NCBI GenBank assembly: GCA_021325235.1
Contig: JAJPHN010000025.1
Location: forward strand, 558,001 to 622,000
Reading direction: 5' to 3'
DNA length: 64,000 nucleotides
Source of the DNA: Terriglobia bacterium
GTDB lineage: Bacteria > Acidobacteriota > Terriglobia > Bryobacterales > Bryobacteraceae
Positions 55,991-64,000 of the stretch are shown one piece after another. The position numbers and the translations under genes were made by a program. Each line of letters starts with the position of its first letter. Within the stretch, counting starts at the first letter, position 1. A model generated the notes under the pieces. It had not been told where the DNA came from, did no database searches, and was given only the letters and a program-made list of their open reading frames with translations.

Positions 55991-56007
55991 CGGGGCGGGT
56001 ACGGTCC

Positions 56008-56248
56008 TCAGTTGCCGAGCTCTATTTCCACAAAATTCTGGCGGATCGAGCTCGGGCTGGAGTGGAACGGTAAGAATATGGTTGCTGCCGTAACCGCTCG
56101 ATACATGCCATGAGCTGAGCCAGGCGCGGAGTTTCATGCTGAGCCCAACGTCCTGCCGGGCGTTGTCCTTCCAGAAATCGATCTTGACATCTTTAATCTT
56201 GTCGCGCGTGGGCAAATGGCAAAGCTCAAAAACTGCTTCACCGTGGCA
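56008..56248 (-). pseudogene. Remnant of a minus-strand gene, 3' end
   Basis: On the minus strand a coding-looking stretch reads VFELCHLPTRDKIKDVKIDF, WKDNARQDVGLSMKLRAWLS, then VSSGYGSNHILTVPLQPELD. It continues into PPEF, where a one-base shift in a TTTT run (56032-56035 region) gives VEIELGN and a stop at 56008. No start is visible and it runs into the opposing remnant. The original gene is not recognised. Confidence 0.45.
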
Positions 56249-56678
56249 AACGGCGCGACCTCCTCGCTTCCTCCGATCTTTATGAGCAGCCGCCCTCCCC
56301 GGTGTACCGATTCGGCTCCGCGGACGGGAAACTTGAACTGCAATTGCCCAAGGATCCGAAAGAATTTCGCAAGTCTGCGAGCACTGCAGAGTTGGTTTCG
56401 GATGGAGAAGCGGAAGACCATCAATTTCTCCGGTTTCGTAACGGCAATATTAGCTAGGTCGTGTACGGTGGCACATCCAGGCGTTCGGAAATCCAGGGCG
56501 TCGCGGTTCTTAAGGGCGAACGGCTCGTCGAGAAATTTCCATGCGACGGCATCCGAGCGCGTTTGCTCTGCCGAGAACCGATCAAGGCCCGATGGGCATT
56601 CCGATAGAACCCGACGCCGAGGCCAAACGGATCTGGAAGGCAATCAGCGAGCCCGTTCACAAGAGCCGAGCTCAGTAG
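56200..56678 (+). pseudogene. Remnant of a plus-strand gene with a stop and a frameshift
   Basis: Frame 1 reads YEQPPSPVYRFGSADGKLEL, QLPKDPKEFRKSASTAELVS, then FLRFRNGNIS, an in-frame TAG at 56455-56457, and VVYGGTSRRSEIQGVAVLKG. A one-base loss near 56554 then moves the frame, which continues SAFALPRTDQGPMGIPIEPD and AEAKRIWKAISEP to a stop at 56678. Reading through both lesions gives a coherent protein resembling secreted hypothetical proteins of Solibacter-type genomes. Two independent lesions argue for decay rather than sequencing error. Confidence 0.65.
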
Positions 56679-56726
56679 CACGTGGGGTGGTTCCGGTAGC
56701 TCGTGAGAATTGACACGTGAGCTCTT

Positions 56727-58061
56727 TCAGACAATGCTGTGCGGGTGTTCGGGAATTTCCAGCCGCGTTTCGGTGCCGTGTCCGGGCTCGCTCGCAACCG
56801 TCATCCGATAGTTCCCACCAAACACCACACGCAAACGTTCGTTCACATTGCTCACGCCAATACCGGAATTGAAAATCCGATCCAGCTTATCTTCGGCAAT
56901 ACCGATCCCGTCGTCTTCGATGGAAATATGGAGCCGTGAGCCCTCGAGCCAGGCGCGCAATCGAATCGTTCCGCCATCAATCTTGCTCGCCAGCCCATGC
57001 CGGATCGAATTTTCAACAATCGGCTGCAGAATCATGCTCGGCACGAGGCGGTCGAGCGCCCCGGGTTCGATCTCTTTGGTGAAACGCAGCTTATCGCCGA
57101 AGCGCACCATTTCGATGGCGAGGTAATCGTCGATGAACGAAATTTCCTCGCGCAGTGGTGAGAGGTTTTCCGTTTTACGCAGCAGGCGGCGAAGGATATT
57201 CGAGAGCTTGTAGATCATGCTGCGGGCGCGGTCCGGGTCGAGGCGAACGAGAGTGGAAACGGAGTTGAGCGTATTGAAGAGAAAGTGAGGGTTGATCTGA
57301 TTGGTGAGCGCGGCCAGGTGCGCTTCCGCCAGACGCGTGCGCTGAATTTCTAGCAAGCGCTCAGCGCGAAAGCTGCTCCAGACGCGAATGGGAAGTGAAA
57401 CCGCGAAGAGCGTTGTTACACACGAGAGGACGACCAGGGAGAGCGTCGGCGGAACACCCTCAAATAGGAAAAACGTATTGTGCTTCTTGAACTCGGCTTC
57501 GACGCCCCAGCGCAGCAGCTCGATCGTGATCACGAGCGCATTGCAGATCAGGTTGAAAGCAGCGAGCTTCACAACGCGCGCATCGATGGCGAGCCGGTTG
57601 AAGCGCAGGATCTGTTTCAAGAATCGATAGAGATTCAGATCGACAAAAGGAGAGAAATACCAGATGTCTTCGCGGCGCGGTGCCAGGTCGTGCATGAGCC
57701 CGCCGATAATGCCGGCCGCGGCAAATAGGGGCATGGACATCCATTTGCTCTGAAACATATCGGGCAGCGAAACGCAAAGACCGGTGACAAGCCCGCTCAC
57801 GTAGCCGCCAAGAAAGCCGGCGATCGTAGCGCCCTCGAGTGCTAGATCGATCGCGGGATATTGCTTTGCAAGCGCGCTGACGGCGGCGCTGGCGCCAAAG
57901 AGCGTGGAGAAGATGAAAGCGAGCTGCAGGCGGTCGGCGACGGTGCGGTCGTCGCGCAGCAAAATCTTTTGAATGCGCGCGAACCGCATGAGGATGCTGG
58001 CGATCGAAGCCGACACCGCGACCTTGATCAGCAGCGCGGCAAGTTGTTGTTGCGTCACCAT
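56727..58061 (-). CDS. LytS/YehU-type sensor histidine kinase
   Basis: A 444-residue membrane kinase. The N-terminal 5TM-LYT-like domain occupies residues about 8-125 and has further hydrophobic segments around 165-225. The His_kinase domain has the phosphoacceptor His259 in NQINPHFLFNTLNS. The ATP-binding region shows PSMILQPIVENSIRHG and SIEDDGIGIAEDKL. Such kinases usually sit beside a LytTR-type response regulator; none is present here, so the kinase is an orphan by position. Its signal is unknown. Confidence 0.9.
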   Translation of the reverse strand: MVTQQQLAALLIKVAVSASIASILMRFARIQKILLRDDRTVADRLQLAFIFSTLFGASAAVSALAKQYPAIDLALEGATIAGFLGGYVSGLVTGLCVSLPDMFQSKWMSMPLFAAAGIIGGLMHDLAPRREDIWYFSPFVDLNLYRFLKQILRFNRLAIDARVVKLAAFNLICNALVITIELLRWGVEAEFKKHNTFFLFEGVPPTLSLVVLSCVTTLFAVSLPIRVWSSFRAERLLEIQRTRLAEAHLAALTNQINPHFLFNTLNSVSTLVRLDPDRARSMIYKLSNILRRLLRKTENLSPLREEISFIDDYLAIEMVRFGDKLRFTKEIEPGALDRLVPSMILQPIVENSIRHGLASKIDGGTIRLRAWLEGSRLHISIEDDGIGIAEDKLDRIFNSGIGVSNVNERLRVVFGGNYRMTVASEPGHGTETRLEIPEHPHSIV

Positions 58062-58155
58062 CTCGGAAGCGAAGTGTTCGGCGCTCCTATAATAAAGGGG
58101 AAAACGCGCATTTCAGCTCGTGCGTGTTCCGCGACAGCGGGCGCCAGGAATTTCT

Positions 58156-58758
58156 TTGTCAGAACTCAAACTTATCAAGGCGGCGGAGGCGGACTTTCCG
58201 AGCCGGTTCGGCCACTTTCGCATTTACGGCTTTGAAGGACAGCGCGCGGATGGATCGGAAGAAGCCGTCGTGTTAAGACTCGGCGATGTTTCTGCGGAAG
58301 CGGGCGCGCCGCTGGTGCGCATTCATTCGCAGTGTCTGACCGGCGATGTGCTGCATAGCCTGCGCTGCGACTGCCGCTCGCAGCTGGAGCTTGCACTTGA
58401 TGCGATCACAAGTGAAGGCCGCGGTCTGCTCATTTATGAAGCACAGGAAGGGCGGGGGATCGGGCTGCTGAATAAGCTGCGTGCCTATGAACTGCAGGAC
58501 AAGGGTCTCGATACCGTGGAAGCGAACGAGAAGCTTGGGTTTGCTGCCGACTTACGGGATTACGCGCTGCCCGCGGCGATCCTGCTGCATTTCGGCGTTC
58601 GCGAAGTGCGATTACTTTCGAATAATCCGGATAAAGTGAAGGCGCTCGAAGAGGCGGGGGTTAAGGTGGTCGAGCGCGCTCCGATCGTTGCGCCCCCGCT
58701 GGCGACTACGGCCGAATATCTGCGCACGAAGCGCGAGAAGCTGGGGCATTTGTTCTAA
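58156..58758 (+). CDS. ribA: GTP cyclohydrolase II
   Basis: A 200-residue enzyme starting at TTG 58156, preceded by AGGA at proper spacing; an upstream GTG at 58120 would add 12 residues. It opens the GTP ring as the first step of riboflavin synthesis. The zinc cysteines lie in SQCLTGDVLHSLRCDC, and LIYEAQEGRGIGLLNKLRAY and LLSNNPDKVKALEEAGVKVV are standard. The length matches stand-alone RibA rather than the RibBA fusion. It lies 6 bases before hutH, with no other riboflavin gene nearby. Confidence 0.93.
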   Translation: MSELKLIKAAEADFPSRFGHFRIYGFEGQRADGSEEAVVLRLGDVSAEAGAPLVRIHSQCLTGDVLHSLRCDCRSQLELALDAITSEGRGLLIYEAQEGRGIGLLNKLRAYELQDKGLDTVEANEKLGFAADLRDYALPAAILLHFGVREVRLLSNNPDKVKALEEAGVKVVERAPIVAPPLATTAEYLRTKREKLGHLF

Positions 58759-58764
58759 CTGCGC

Positions 58765-60273
58765 ATGCTGCAATTAGACGGGCAGCGGCTTTCGCTTGAA
58801 GAGATCGATGCGGTGGCGAGCGGCAGAATATCTGTGGAACTCGCCGATGCCGCTCGGCTGCGTGTGCGTGCGGCGCGCGAAGTAATCGAGGCGGTGGTGC
58901 GCGAGAAGCGCGTCGTGTATGGCGTGAACACGGGCTTCGGCAAGCTCTCCGATGTGCACATTCCTGCTTCGGATCTGGAGCAGTTGCAGTTGAACCTAGT
59001 GCGCAGCCATTGCTGCGGCGTTGGCAATCCGCTTTCGGAAGCCGAGACGCGCGCCATGATGCTGCTGCGAGCCAATGTGCTGGCGCGCGGAAACAGCGGC
59101 TGCCGCGTGGAAGTGATCGAGACGCTGCTGGCGATGCTCGAGCGCGGTGTGCATCCGCGCATTCCCGAGAAAGGATCGGTGGGCGCGAGCGGCGATCTGG
59201 CTCCTCTGGCGCATCTGGCGCTCGGCTTGATTGGGGAAGCCATCGTGCGCTGGGGCAGCGTGGATAGACCAGCTGCAGACGCCTTACGCGAGGCCGGCAT
59301 TGCACCGCTTCGGCTGGCCGCGAAGGAAGGACTGGCGCTGCTTAACGGCACGCAGGCAATGGCCGCAGTCGGTGGTCTTGCGATCCGGCGCGCACAACGG
59401 GTCGCGCGGCTTGCGGATCTCGCAGGCGCCATGACGCTCGAAGGACTGCTCGGTACGCCCAGTGCATTCGATCCGCGAATTCACCAGGTGCGTCCACATG
59501 CCGGCCAGGTTGCCTCGGCGGCGCATCTGCGCGAATTGCTAGACGATAGCGAGATCCGGCGCTCGCACCTGGTGGGCGATCCGCGTGTGCAGGATGCCTA
59601 CAGTCTGCGCTGCATGCCGCAGGTGCACGGCGCGGTCCGCGGGGCACTCGAGCATGCGCGCGAAGTTATTGAGCTCGAAACCGGTGCGGCGACCGATAAT
59701 CCGCTGGTGTTCGAAGACGGTTCAGTTCTGAGCGGCGGCAATTTTCACGGCGCGCCGCTGGCGATGGCGATGGATTATGCCGCGATTGCGGTCACTGATC
59801 TCATCAGCATCGGCGAGCGCCGCATCGACCGGCTCGTCAACCCCGATGTGAACGAAGGATTGCCGCCCTTTCTAAGCGCGCATCCGGGACTCTCGTCGGG
59901 CTTCATGATCGCGCAGGTGTGCGCAGTGGCGCTGCTCAATGAAGCGAAGGTGCTGGCGCATCCGGCGAGCGTGGACAACGTGCCGACCTCGGGCGATAAA
60001 GAGGACCACGTCTCGATGGGCATGACGGCGGCTCTGAAGCTTCGCCAGATTGCGACGAATGCGGAACAGGTGCTGGCGATCGAGCTGATTGCGGCCGCTG
60101 AAGCGCTCGATTACCGGCTGCCGCTGCGCTCGTCTGCGCCGATCGAAAAGGCGCGGGGCTTGGTGCGCGGCATGGTGCCGCGGCTCACTGCCGATCGCGC
60201 ATTGTCGGCGGATATCGAGAGAGTCGCGGATGCAGTACGTACTGGCGCTTTCGACCAGTTTGCGGACTGGTAG
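58765..60273 (+). CDS. hutH: Histidine ammonia-lyase
   Basis: A 502-residue enzyme with the Ala141-Ser142-Gly143 triad that forms the MIO cofactor (GSVGASGDLAPLAHLALG). YGVNTGFGKLSDVHIP and LQLNLVRSHCCGVGNPL lie earlier in the protein, and NEGLPPFLSAHPGLSSGFMI later. It deaminates histidine to urocanate. Phenylalanine/tyrosine lyases share the fold, but the active-site histidine region SHCCG fits HAL. The rest of the hut pathway is not in the window. Confidence 0.92.
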   Translation: MLQLDGQRLSLEEIDAVASGRISVELADAARLRVRAAREVIEAVVREKRVVYGVNTGFGKLSDVHIPASDLEQLQLNLVRSHCCGVGNPLSEAETRAMMLLRANVLARGNSGCRVEVIETLLAMLERGVHPRIPEKGSVGASGDLAPLAHLALGLIGEAIVRWGSVDRPAADALREAGIAPLRLAAKEGLALLNGTQAMAAVGGLAIRRAQRVARLADLAGAMTLEGLLGTPSAFDPRIHQVRPHAGQVASAAHLRELLDDSEIRRSHLVGDPRVQDAYSLRCMPQVHGAVRGALEHAREVIELETGAATDNPLVFEDGSVLSGGNFHGAPLAMAMDYAAIAVTDLISIGERRIDRLVNPDVNEGLPPFLSAHPGLSSGFMIAQVCAVALLNEAKVLAHPASVDNVPTSGDKEDHVSMGMTAALKLRQIATNAEQVLAIELIAAAEALDYRLPLRSSAPIEKARGLVRGMVPRLTADRALSADIERVADAVRTGAFDQFADW

Positions 60274-60319
60274 AGTCGATATAAGCATTTACAGGATGCT
60301 GACTCCAATCGTTTGCTGC

Positions 60320-60392
60320 GGGCCCTTAGCTCAGCGGTTAGAGCAGAGGACTCATAATCCTTTGGTCGTAGGTTCGAATCCTACAGGGCCCA
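60320..60392 (+). tRNA. tRNA with CAU anticodon, probably tRNA-Ile2 (lysidine-modified)
   Basis: A complete cloverleaf of 73 bases: acceptor GGGCCCT/AGGGCCC, D-arm GCTC/GAGC, anticodon stem GAGGA/TCCTT with loop CTCATAA, T-arm GTAGG/CCTAC with TTCGAAT. The anticodon is CAT. Discriminator A and a 3' CGA mean CCA is not encoded. The body (GGGCCCTTAGCTCAG, GGTTAGAGCAG) resembles E. coli tRNA-Ile2 more than elongator tRNA-Met. Whether Met or Ile2 should be checked, since both carry CAT. Confidence 0.9.
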
Positions 60393-60419
60393 CGAAGTTC
60401 GAGTGGTAAAAGAAATCAG

Positions 60420-62129
60420 ATGAAGTGGACCCGAAGGCAGGCGCTCGGAATGATGGCGGGCGCTGGATTGCTCCCTGCGCTGGCACGGCGCGCGCTCGCT
60501 GACACCCCGCCGTTGTTTGAAGAGATTCCGACTTCTTCGAGCGGCATCGAATGGGTGCACGATAATGCCATGTCGCCGGAGCGCTATCTACCGGAGACAC
60601 TGGGGCCGGGCTGCGCCTTTCTCGACTTCGATAACGACGGCTGGATGGATATTTATCTGGTCAACAGCGGCCCGTGCGATTTCTGGAAGCCGCCCAAGCC
60701 GATTCGCAACGCGCTCTACAAGAACAATCGCGACGGCACGTTTACCGACGTGACCGAGCGCGCGGGCGTGCCGGGAGGAACGTTCGGCATGGGGGTAGCT
60801 GTCGGCGATTTCGACAACGATGGCTGGCCGGACATGCTGGTCACGTCGTACGGCAAGTGTGTTCTCTACAGGAACAATCGCAACGGCACGTTCAGCGATG
60901 TGACCGACAAGGCAGGTGTCGCAACACCGGGCTGGACGACGAGCGCCGTCTGGTTCGATTACGACAACGACGGCAAACTCGATCTGTTTATCTGCAGCTT
61001 TGTCGACTATTCGGGCGGCCATAAGTTCGAGTGCGGCGACAACAAAATCGGCAAGCATTACTACTGCATTCCGCGCGTCTTCAAGGGCACCGCAAGCTTT
61101 CTGTATCACAACAACGGCGACGGCACGTTTACCGATGTGACGAAGGGCACCGACATTGCGAAGTCAATCGGAAAAGGGCTGGGCGTGGTCGCGACCGACA
61201 TCAACAACGATGGGCGCATGGATCTCTTTGTCGCGAACGACACGGTGCAGAACTTCCTGTATGTGAATCGCGGGCCGGGTCCGAACGGGACGTGGAAATG
61301 GGAAGAGATTGCGCTCCAGGCCGAAGTGGCGTTCAGCGAAAACGGCCAGCCGCGCTCGGGCATGGGGGTCGATGCGGCGGATGTCAACGACGACGGCTGG
61401 CAGGATCTGTTCGTGGCCAACGTCGATCAGGAGATGTTCTCGGTTTATCAGAACAATAAAGACGAGACGTTTCGTGATACCGCGCATACCCAGGGCGTGG
61501 CGCAGGCAACGCGGCTGCTGAGCGGCTGGGGGCTGAAGTACTTCGATTACGACAATGACGGCGAGATCGATCTTTTTCTCGCGAACGGCCATCCGGACGA
61601 CATGATCGATCACTATTCGCAGCAGGTGAAGTACAAAGAGCCGCTGCTGCTGTTCCATCACGAAGCCGACGGCAAGCTGCACAATGTGAGCGATCAAGCG
61701 GGTCCGGCGTTTCAGCGCATGTATCCGGCGCGCGGTCTGGCGGTGGGTGACTACAACAACGACGGCGCCATCGACGTGCTCATCTGCAACAACGGCGGCG
61801 CCCCACTGCTGCTCAAAAATAACGCGGCGAAAGGCAACAACTGGCTAGGCATCAAGCTGGAAGGCGTGAACTGCAATAAGGATGCCATCGGCGCGCGCAT
61901 TGCATGGACGGCCGGCGGAAAAAAGCGCTCACGTTTGAAAAACAACGGCGGCAGTTATCTTTCATCCCACGATCCGCGCGAAGTACTTGGCCTCGGCAAA
62001 GCGGAAAGAATCGAGCTGCTCGAGATTCACTGGCCAGCTCCAAGCAAGCAGGTGGACCGCTTCACCGACGTGCCGCTCAATCGTTACGTCAAGATCGTGG
62101 AAGGGAAGGGGATTACTCCGTACCTGTAA
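60420..62129 (+). CDS. Tat-exported CRTAC1-like FG-GAP/ASPIC-UnbV protein
   Basis: A 569-residue exported protein. The twin-arginine start [20 protein letters not shown] is followed by repeated FG-GAP/VCBS blades with Ca-binding Asp-rich loops ([61 protein letters not shown]). The C-terminus is the ASPIC/UnbV domain ([20 protein letters not shown], then [19 protein letters not shown]). A calcium-dependent propeller for surface or periplasmic glycan or protein binding is inferred. The gene overlaps the end of the convergent small gene by 17 bases. Confidence 0.88.
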   Translation: MKWTRRQALGMMAGAGLLPALARRALADTPPLFEEIPTSSSGIEWVHDNAMSPERYLPETLGPGCAFLDFDNDGWMDIYLVNSGPCDFWKPPKPIRNALYKNNRDGTFTDVTERAGVPGGTFGMGVAVGDFDNDGWPDMLVTSYGKCVLYRNNRNGTFSDVTDKAGVATPGWTTSAVWFDYDNDGKLDLFICSFVDYSGGHKFECGDNKIGKHYYCIPRVFKGTASFLYHNNGDGTFTDVTKGTDIAKSIGKGLGVVATDINNDGRMDLFVANDTVQNFLYVNRGPGPNGTWKWEEIALQAEVAFSENGQPRSGMGVDAADVNDDGWQDLFVANVDQEMFSVYQNNKDETFRDTAHTQGVAQATRLLSGWGLKYFDYDNDGEIDLFLANGHPDDMIDHYSQQVKYKEPLLLFHHEADGKLHNVSDQAGPAFQRMYPARGLAVGDYNNDGAIDVLICNNGGAPLLLKNNAAKGNNWLGIKLEGVNCNKDAIGARIAWTAGGKKRSRLKNNGGSYLSSHDPREVLGLGKAERIELLEIHWPAPSKQVDRFTDVPLNRYVKIVEGKGITPYL

Positions 62130-62724
62130 TCTTCAGGTTGCGGAAGTCGGCGGTCTCGTCAAACGAGCCCAGCCCGACGCGGCCGGAGGTGAGACTGAGA
62201 TCGACAGCGTGCAGCGCGGGAATTTCATGCCCCTCGACACTCACGCGCGCTTCGCCGGTAGCGCCACTCCACTCGAGCAGGACGTGATACCAACGATTAG
62301 TTTCTGAAAACGACGCCGGGCCCGCTTCGTTGCTGATGCGAACGCGCTCGCCGCCGTAGACGTGGAAGATGCCGTTGTGGTGCGGCTCCTTGCTCGCAGT
62401 GTCGATGGAAAGATGGGCATAATCGAAATGCGCCGGATCGCGATAGGCGAACACAATCATGAGAGAGCGCTGATGGGGACGGGCGTCGACTTCGATTTTC
62501 ACGCTGCGGTAAGCGGGCGTCTCAGTGACGGCAAATTGAATCGGGCGCCGCGGGCCGGGTAACGGCTCGCGCGGGGTCGCGAGTGTCAAAACCTGCTCGC
62601 CGTTCTCGTCGCCCACCCGCCAGTCCGAGGCATTCACGACGTGCCATGTTTTTCGGAAAACCTGCAGGGTGTCAGCAGCGCCCAGAGCCGAGGCTGCCAG
62701 CAGCAGAAGCGCACACAATCGCAT
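62113..62724 (-). CDS. Exported LamG/3-keto-disaccharide-hydrolase-like domain protein
   Basis: About 203 residues with a signal peptide ([14 protein letters not shown]). I place the start at 62724; another ATG at 62742 overlaps the divergent rlmH. The mature part is a concanavalin-like sandwich ([20 protein letters not shown], then [20 protein letters not shown] and [20 protein letters not shown]), as in DUF1080/LamG modules. A carbohydrate-binding or hydrolytic role is inferred. It is convergent with and overlaps the CRTAC1-like gene by 17 bases, and divergent from rlmH with almost no gap. Confidence 0.65.
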   Translation of the reverse strand: MRLCALLLLAASALGAADTLQVFRKTWHVVNASDWRVGDENGEQVLTLATPREPLPGPRRPIQFAVTETPAYRSVKIEVDARPHQRSLMIVFAYRDPAHFDYAHLSIDTASKEPHHNGIFHVYGGERVRISNEAGPASFSETNRWYHVLLEWSGATGEARVSVEGHEIPALHAVDLSLTSGRVGLGSFDETADFRNLKITGTE

Positions 62725-62740
62725 GGCCGTATCGTAAAGC

Positions 62741-63160
62741 ATGCGCGTGTATCTCTATTTCATCGGCAAGCCGCGCGATGTGCATGCGAACGCAATAGCG
62801 GCGGAGTTTGTAAAGCGTTCGTCGCGATATACGGCCTGCGAGATGCGCGAGATTTCGCCCGAGCGCTTCGACTTGTTTGCGCGCCATACCGCTGCGCGCA
62901 AGATTTTTCTCGATCCGGCCGGCCGGGCGATGAATTCAGCGGATTTTACGAAACTTATGGCGGACGGGGAGCAGGCCGGACAGGAGCTCGTGTTCTTAAT
63001 TGGTGGTCACGACGGTCTGCCGGTGGAATGGAGGCCGCGCGCTGATCTGCTGCTCTCGCTTTCACCCATGACGTTCCCGCATGAGCTGGCGAGGGCCATG
63101 CTCGCCGAACAAATCTATCGTGCGTTTACCACACTGCGCGGACATCCGTATCCCAGATAG
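62741..63160 (+). CDS. rlmH: 23S rRNA (pseudouridine(1915)-N3)-methyltransferase
   Basis: A 139-residue SPOUT-type methyltransferase acting on helix 69 of 23S rRNA with SAM. Conserved pieces are VFLIGGHDGLPVEW, LLLSLSPMTFPHELARAMLA and EQIYRAFTTLRGHPYP at the C-terminus, where the SAM-binding knot lies. It is slightly shorter than the 155 residues of E. coli RlmH. The start lies 16 bases from the start of the divergent gene, so its promoter must overlap that gene or its leader. Confidence 0.9.
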   Translation: MRVYLYFIGKPRDVHANAIAAEFVKRSSRYTACEMREISPERFDLFARHTAARKIFLDPAGRAMNSADFTKLMADGEQAGQELVFLIGGHDGLPVEWRPRADLLLSLSPMTFPHELARAMLAEQIYRAFTTLRGHPYPR

Positions 63161-63197
63161 CCGTCAGCGCTCAGCCGTCAGCAAACAGCTTCCAGCT

Positions 63198-64000
63198 TCA
63201 GATCTCGAGAATGACCGGCATGATCAAAGGGCGCCGCTGTGTTTCCTTGTTCAGAAAACGCTTGAGATCGGTGCGAATCTTCTCCTGCATCACACCCCAG
63301 TCGCCGCGTTCTTCCACGCTTGAAGTTTCAAGTGTGCGGGCAACGACGTTGCGAGCCTCGTGCAGGATCCCCGAGCTGTCGCCGGCCACGAAGCCGCGGC
63401 TCACGATTTCGGGCAAACCTTCGCTGCGGCCGGTGTGCTTGTTAATCGCAATAATCGGCAGCACAAAACCGTCTTCGGAAAGATGCCGCCGGTCGCGAAT
63501 GATGATGTCTTCGACCACATCATCGAGCGAACCCGAGTCGATGCAGACGCGCCCTACCGTGACCTTCTCGCCGCGGCGCGCGCCGTGCGAATCGATCTCC
63601 AGCGTTTCGCCTGTTTCGAGCACGAACGTATCCTCGAGCCCGGCCGAACGCAGATGCTGGGCCAGTTGCGCATGTTTCGAAAGCTGGCGGTACTCGCCGT
63701 GAATGGGTACAAAATAACGCGGACGAACCAGATTCAGCACCAGCTTGAGTTCTTCCTCGCTCGCATGGCCGGAGACGTGAATCGGCGGCTTCATCGTGCC
63801 GTAAACCAGGTTGGCGCCGCGCCGGGCAATATGGTTCATCATCCGTCCGATGGCTTTTTCGTTGCCCGGGATGATGCGCGCGCTCAAGGCCACCGTATCG
63901 CCCCGCTCGAGCGTCAGATGGCGATGATTGTCGACAGCCACGCGCGAGAGCGCTGACATCGGCTCGCCCTGCGTACCCGAGGCAACCACGGCCACCTTCT
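63198..64000 (-). CDS. rnj: Ribonuclease J, C-terminal part (5' truncated by window edge)
   Basis: The gene enters from the right edge and only the C-terminal 265 or so residues are visible. VVASGTQGEPMSALSRVAVD is the beta-CASP region with the conserved GTQGEP motif. NLVYGTMKPPIHVSGHASEE and PRYFVPIHGEYRQLSKHAQL contain the histidines of the RNase J metal site. The final RNase J C-terminal domain runs through RDRRHLSEDGFVLPIIAINK. It is a 5'-exonuclease and endonuclease for mRNA turnover. The metallo-beta-lactamase half lies outside the window. Confidence 0.92.
   Translation of the reverse strand, partial: KVAVVASGTQGEPMSALSRVAVDNHRHLTLERGDTVALSARIIPGNEKAIGRMMNHIARRGANLVYGTMKPPIHVSGHASEEELKLVLNLVRPRYFVPIHGEYRQLSKHAQLAQHLRSAGLEDTFVLETGETLEIDSHGARRGEKVTVGRVCIDSGSLDDVVEDIIIRDRRHLSEDGFVLPIIAINKHTGRSEGLPEIVSRGFVAGDSSGILHEARNVVARTLETSSVEERGDWGVMQEKIRTDLKRFLNKETQRRPLIMPVILEI

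Noticed and set aside
56216-56713. A 165-codon plus-strand open frame at 56216
   Set aside because: Its product is Ser/Arg-rich without pattern. The neighbouring frame gives the coherent decayed protein described for 56200-56678.

Overview
The window reads as a chromosomal segment of an Acidobacteriota bacterium, most like the Bryobacterales/Solibacter group. This is inferred from gene content, not from a marker-gene search. The supporting types are a PEP-CTERM-tailed TIGR03118 protein, a very large Oar-like TonB-dependent receptor with an N-terminal carboxypeptidase-regulatory-like domain, a Tat-exported CRTAC1/FG-GAP protein, a Tat-exported sugar-isomerase-like protein, GTG/TTG starts and GC near 60% by eye. 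Gene density is high. There is no prophage, insertion sequence, CRISPR array or rRNA.

Layout. 0-3.7 kb: the C-terminus of an NfrA-like outer-membrane barrel, a glycoside-hydrolase-like protein, and a convergent PEP-CTERM protein. 3.8-12 kb, minus strand: DyP peroxidase, fabI, then a tightly packed Gld-type ABC exporter (ATPase, permease, GldG-like, DUF4340) running straight into pncB-pncA for NAD salvage. 12-13 kb: an ArsR-type repressor/SRPBCC pair with a 24-bp perfect palindrome centred next to the repressor's start codon. 13-21.7 kb: ilvE, a radical SAM/B12 protein, a YdeI-like protein, a putative outer-membrane barrel with a strong terminator, a sulfatase and a GT4 glycosyltransferase. 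21.9-33.5 kb, plus strand: a housekeeping block metK, tig, clpX, lon, engB, rho, mutL. There is no clpP between tig and clpX, and Rho has a long low-complexity N-terminal extension. 33.5-37.4 kb: a PhyH-type dioxygenase, a frameshifted glutaminyl cyclotransferase, gap and a glycosyltransferase. 37.5-41.6 kb, minus strand: glycogen debranching enzyme and treZ. 41.9-47.4 kb: an ECF-like sigma factor, a small soluble protein and a polytopic membrane protein in overlapping frames, then the TonB receptor. 47.6-51.1 kb, minus strand: tilS-ftsH. 51.1-56 kb: a propeller-like secreted protein, a membrane protein, an ElyC/SanA-like DUF218 protein that appears to start at CTG, an ABC exporter half and a TIM-barrel protein. 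56.0-56.7 kb: decayed gene remnants. 56.7-64 kb: a LytS-type kinase, ribA, hutH, a tRNA with a CAU anticodon (probably tRNA-Ile2), a CRTAC1-like protein, a secreted LamG-like protein, rlmH and the C-terminal part of RNase J.

Functional links: pncA and pncB give nicotinamide to nicotinate to nicotinate mononucleotide. clpX, lon and ftsH are three AAA+ proteolysis genes. TilS would modify the CAU tRNA encoded 9 kb away. The debranching enzyme and TreZ fit glycogen-to-trehalose conversion, with treY and treS not in view. I see no complete new defence or mobile system. The best candidates for undescribed biology are the sigma/small protein/membrane protein module (41.9-43.7 kb), the start-codon operator of the repressor, and the NfrA-like exopolysaccharide locus cut by the left edge.
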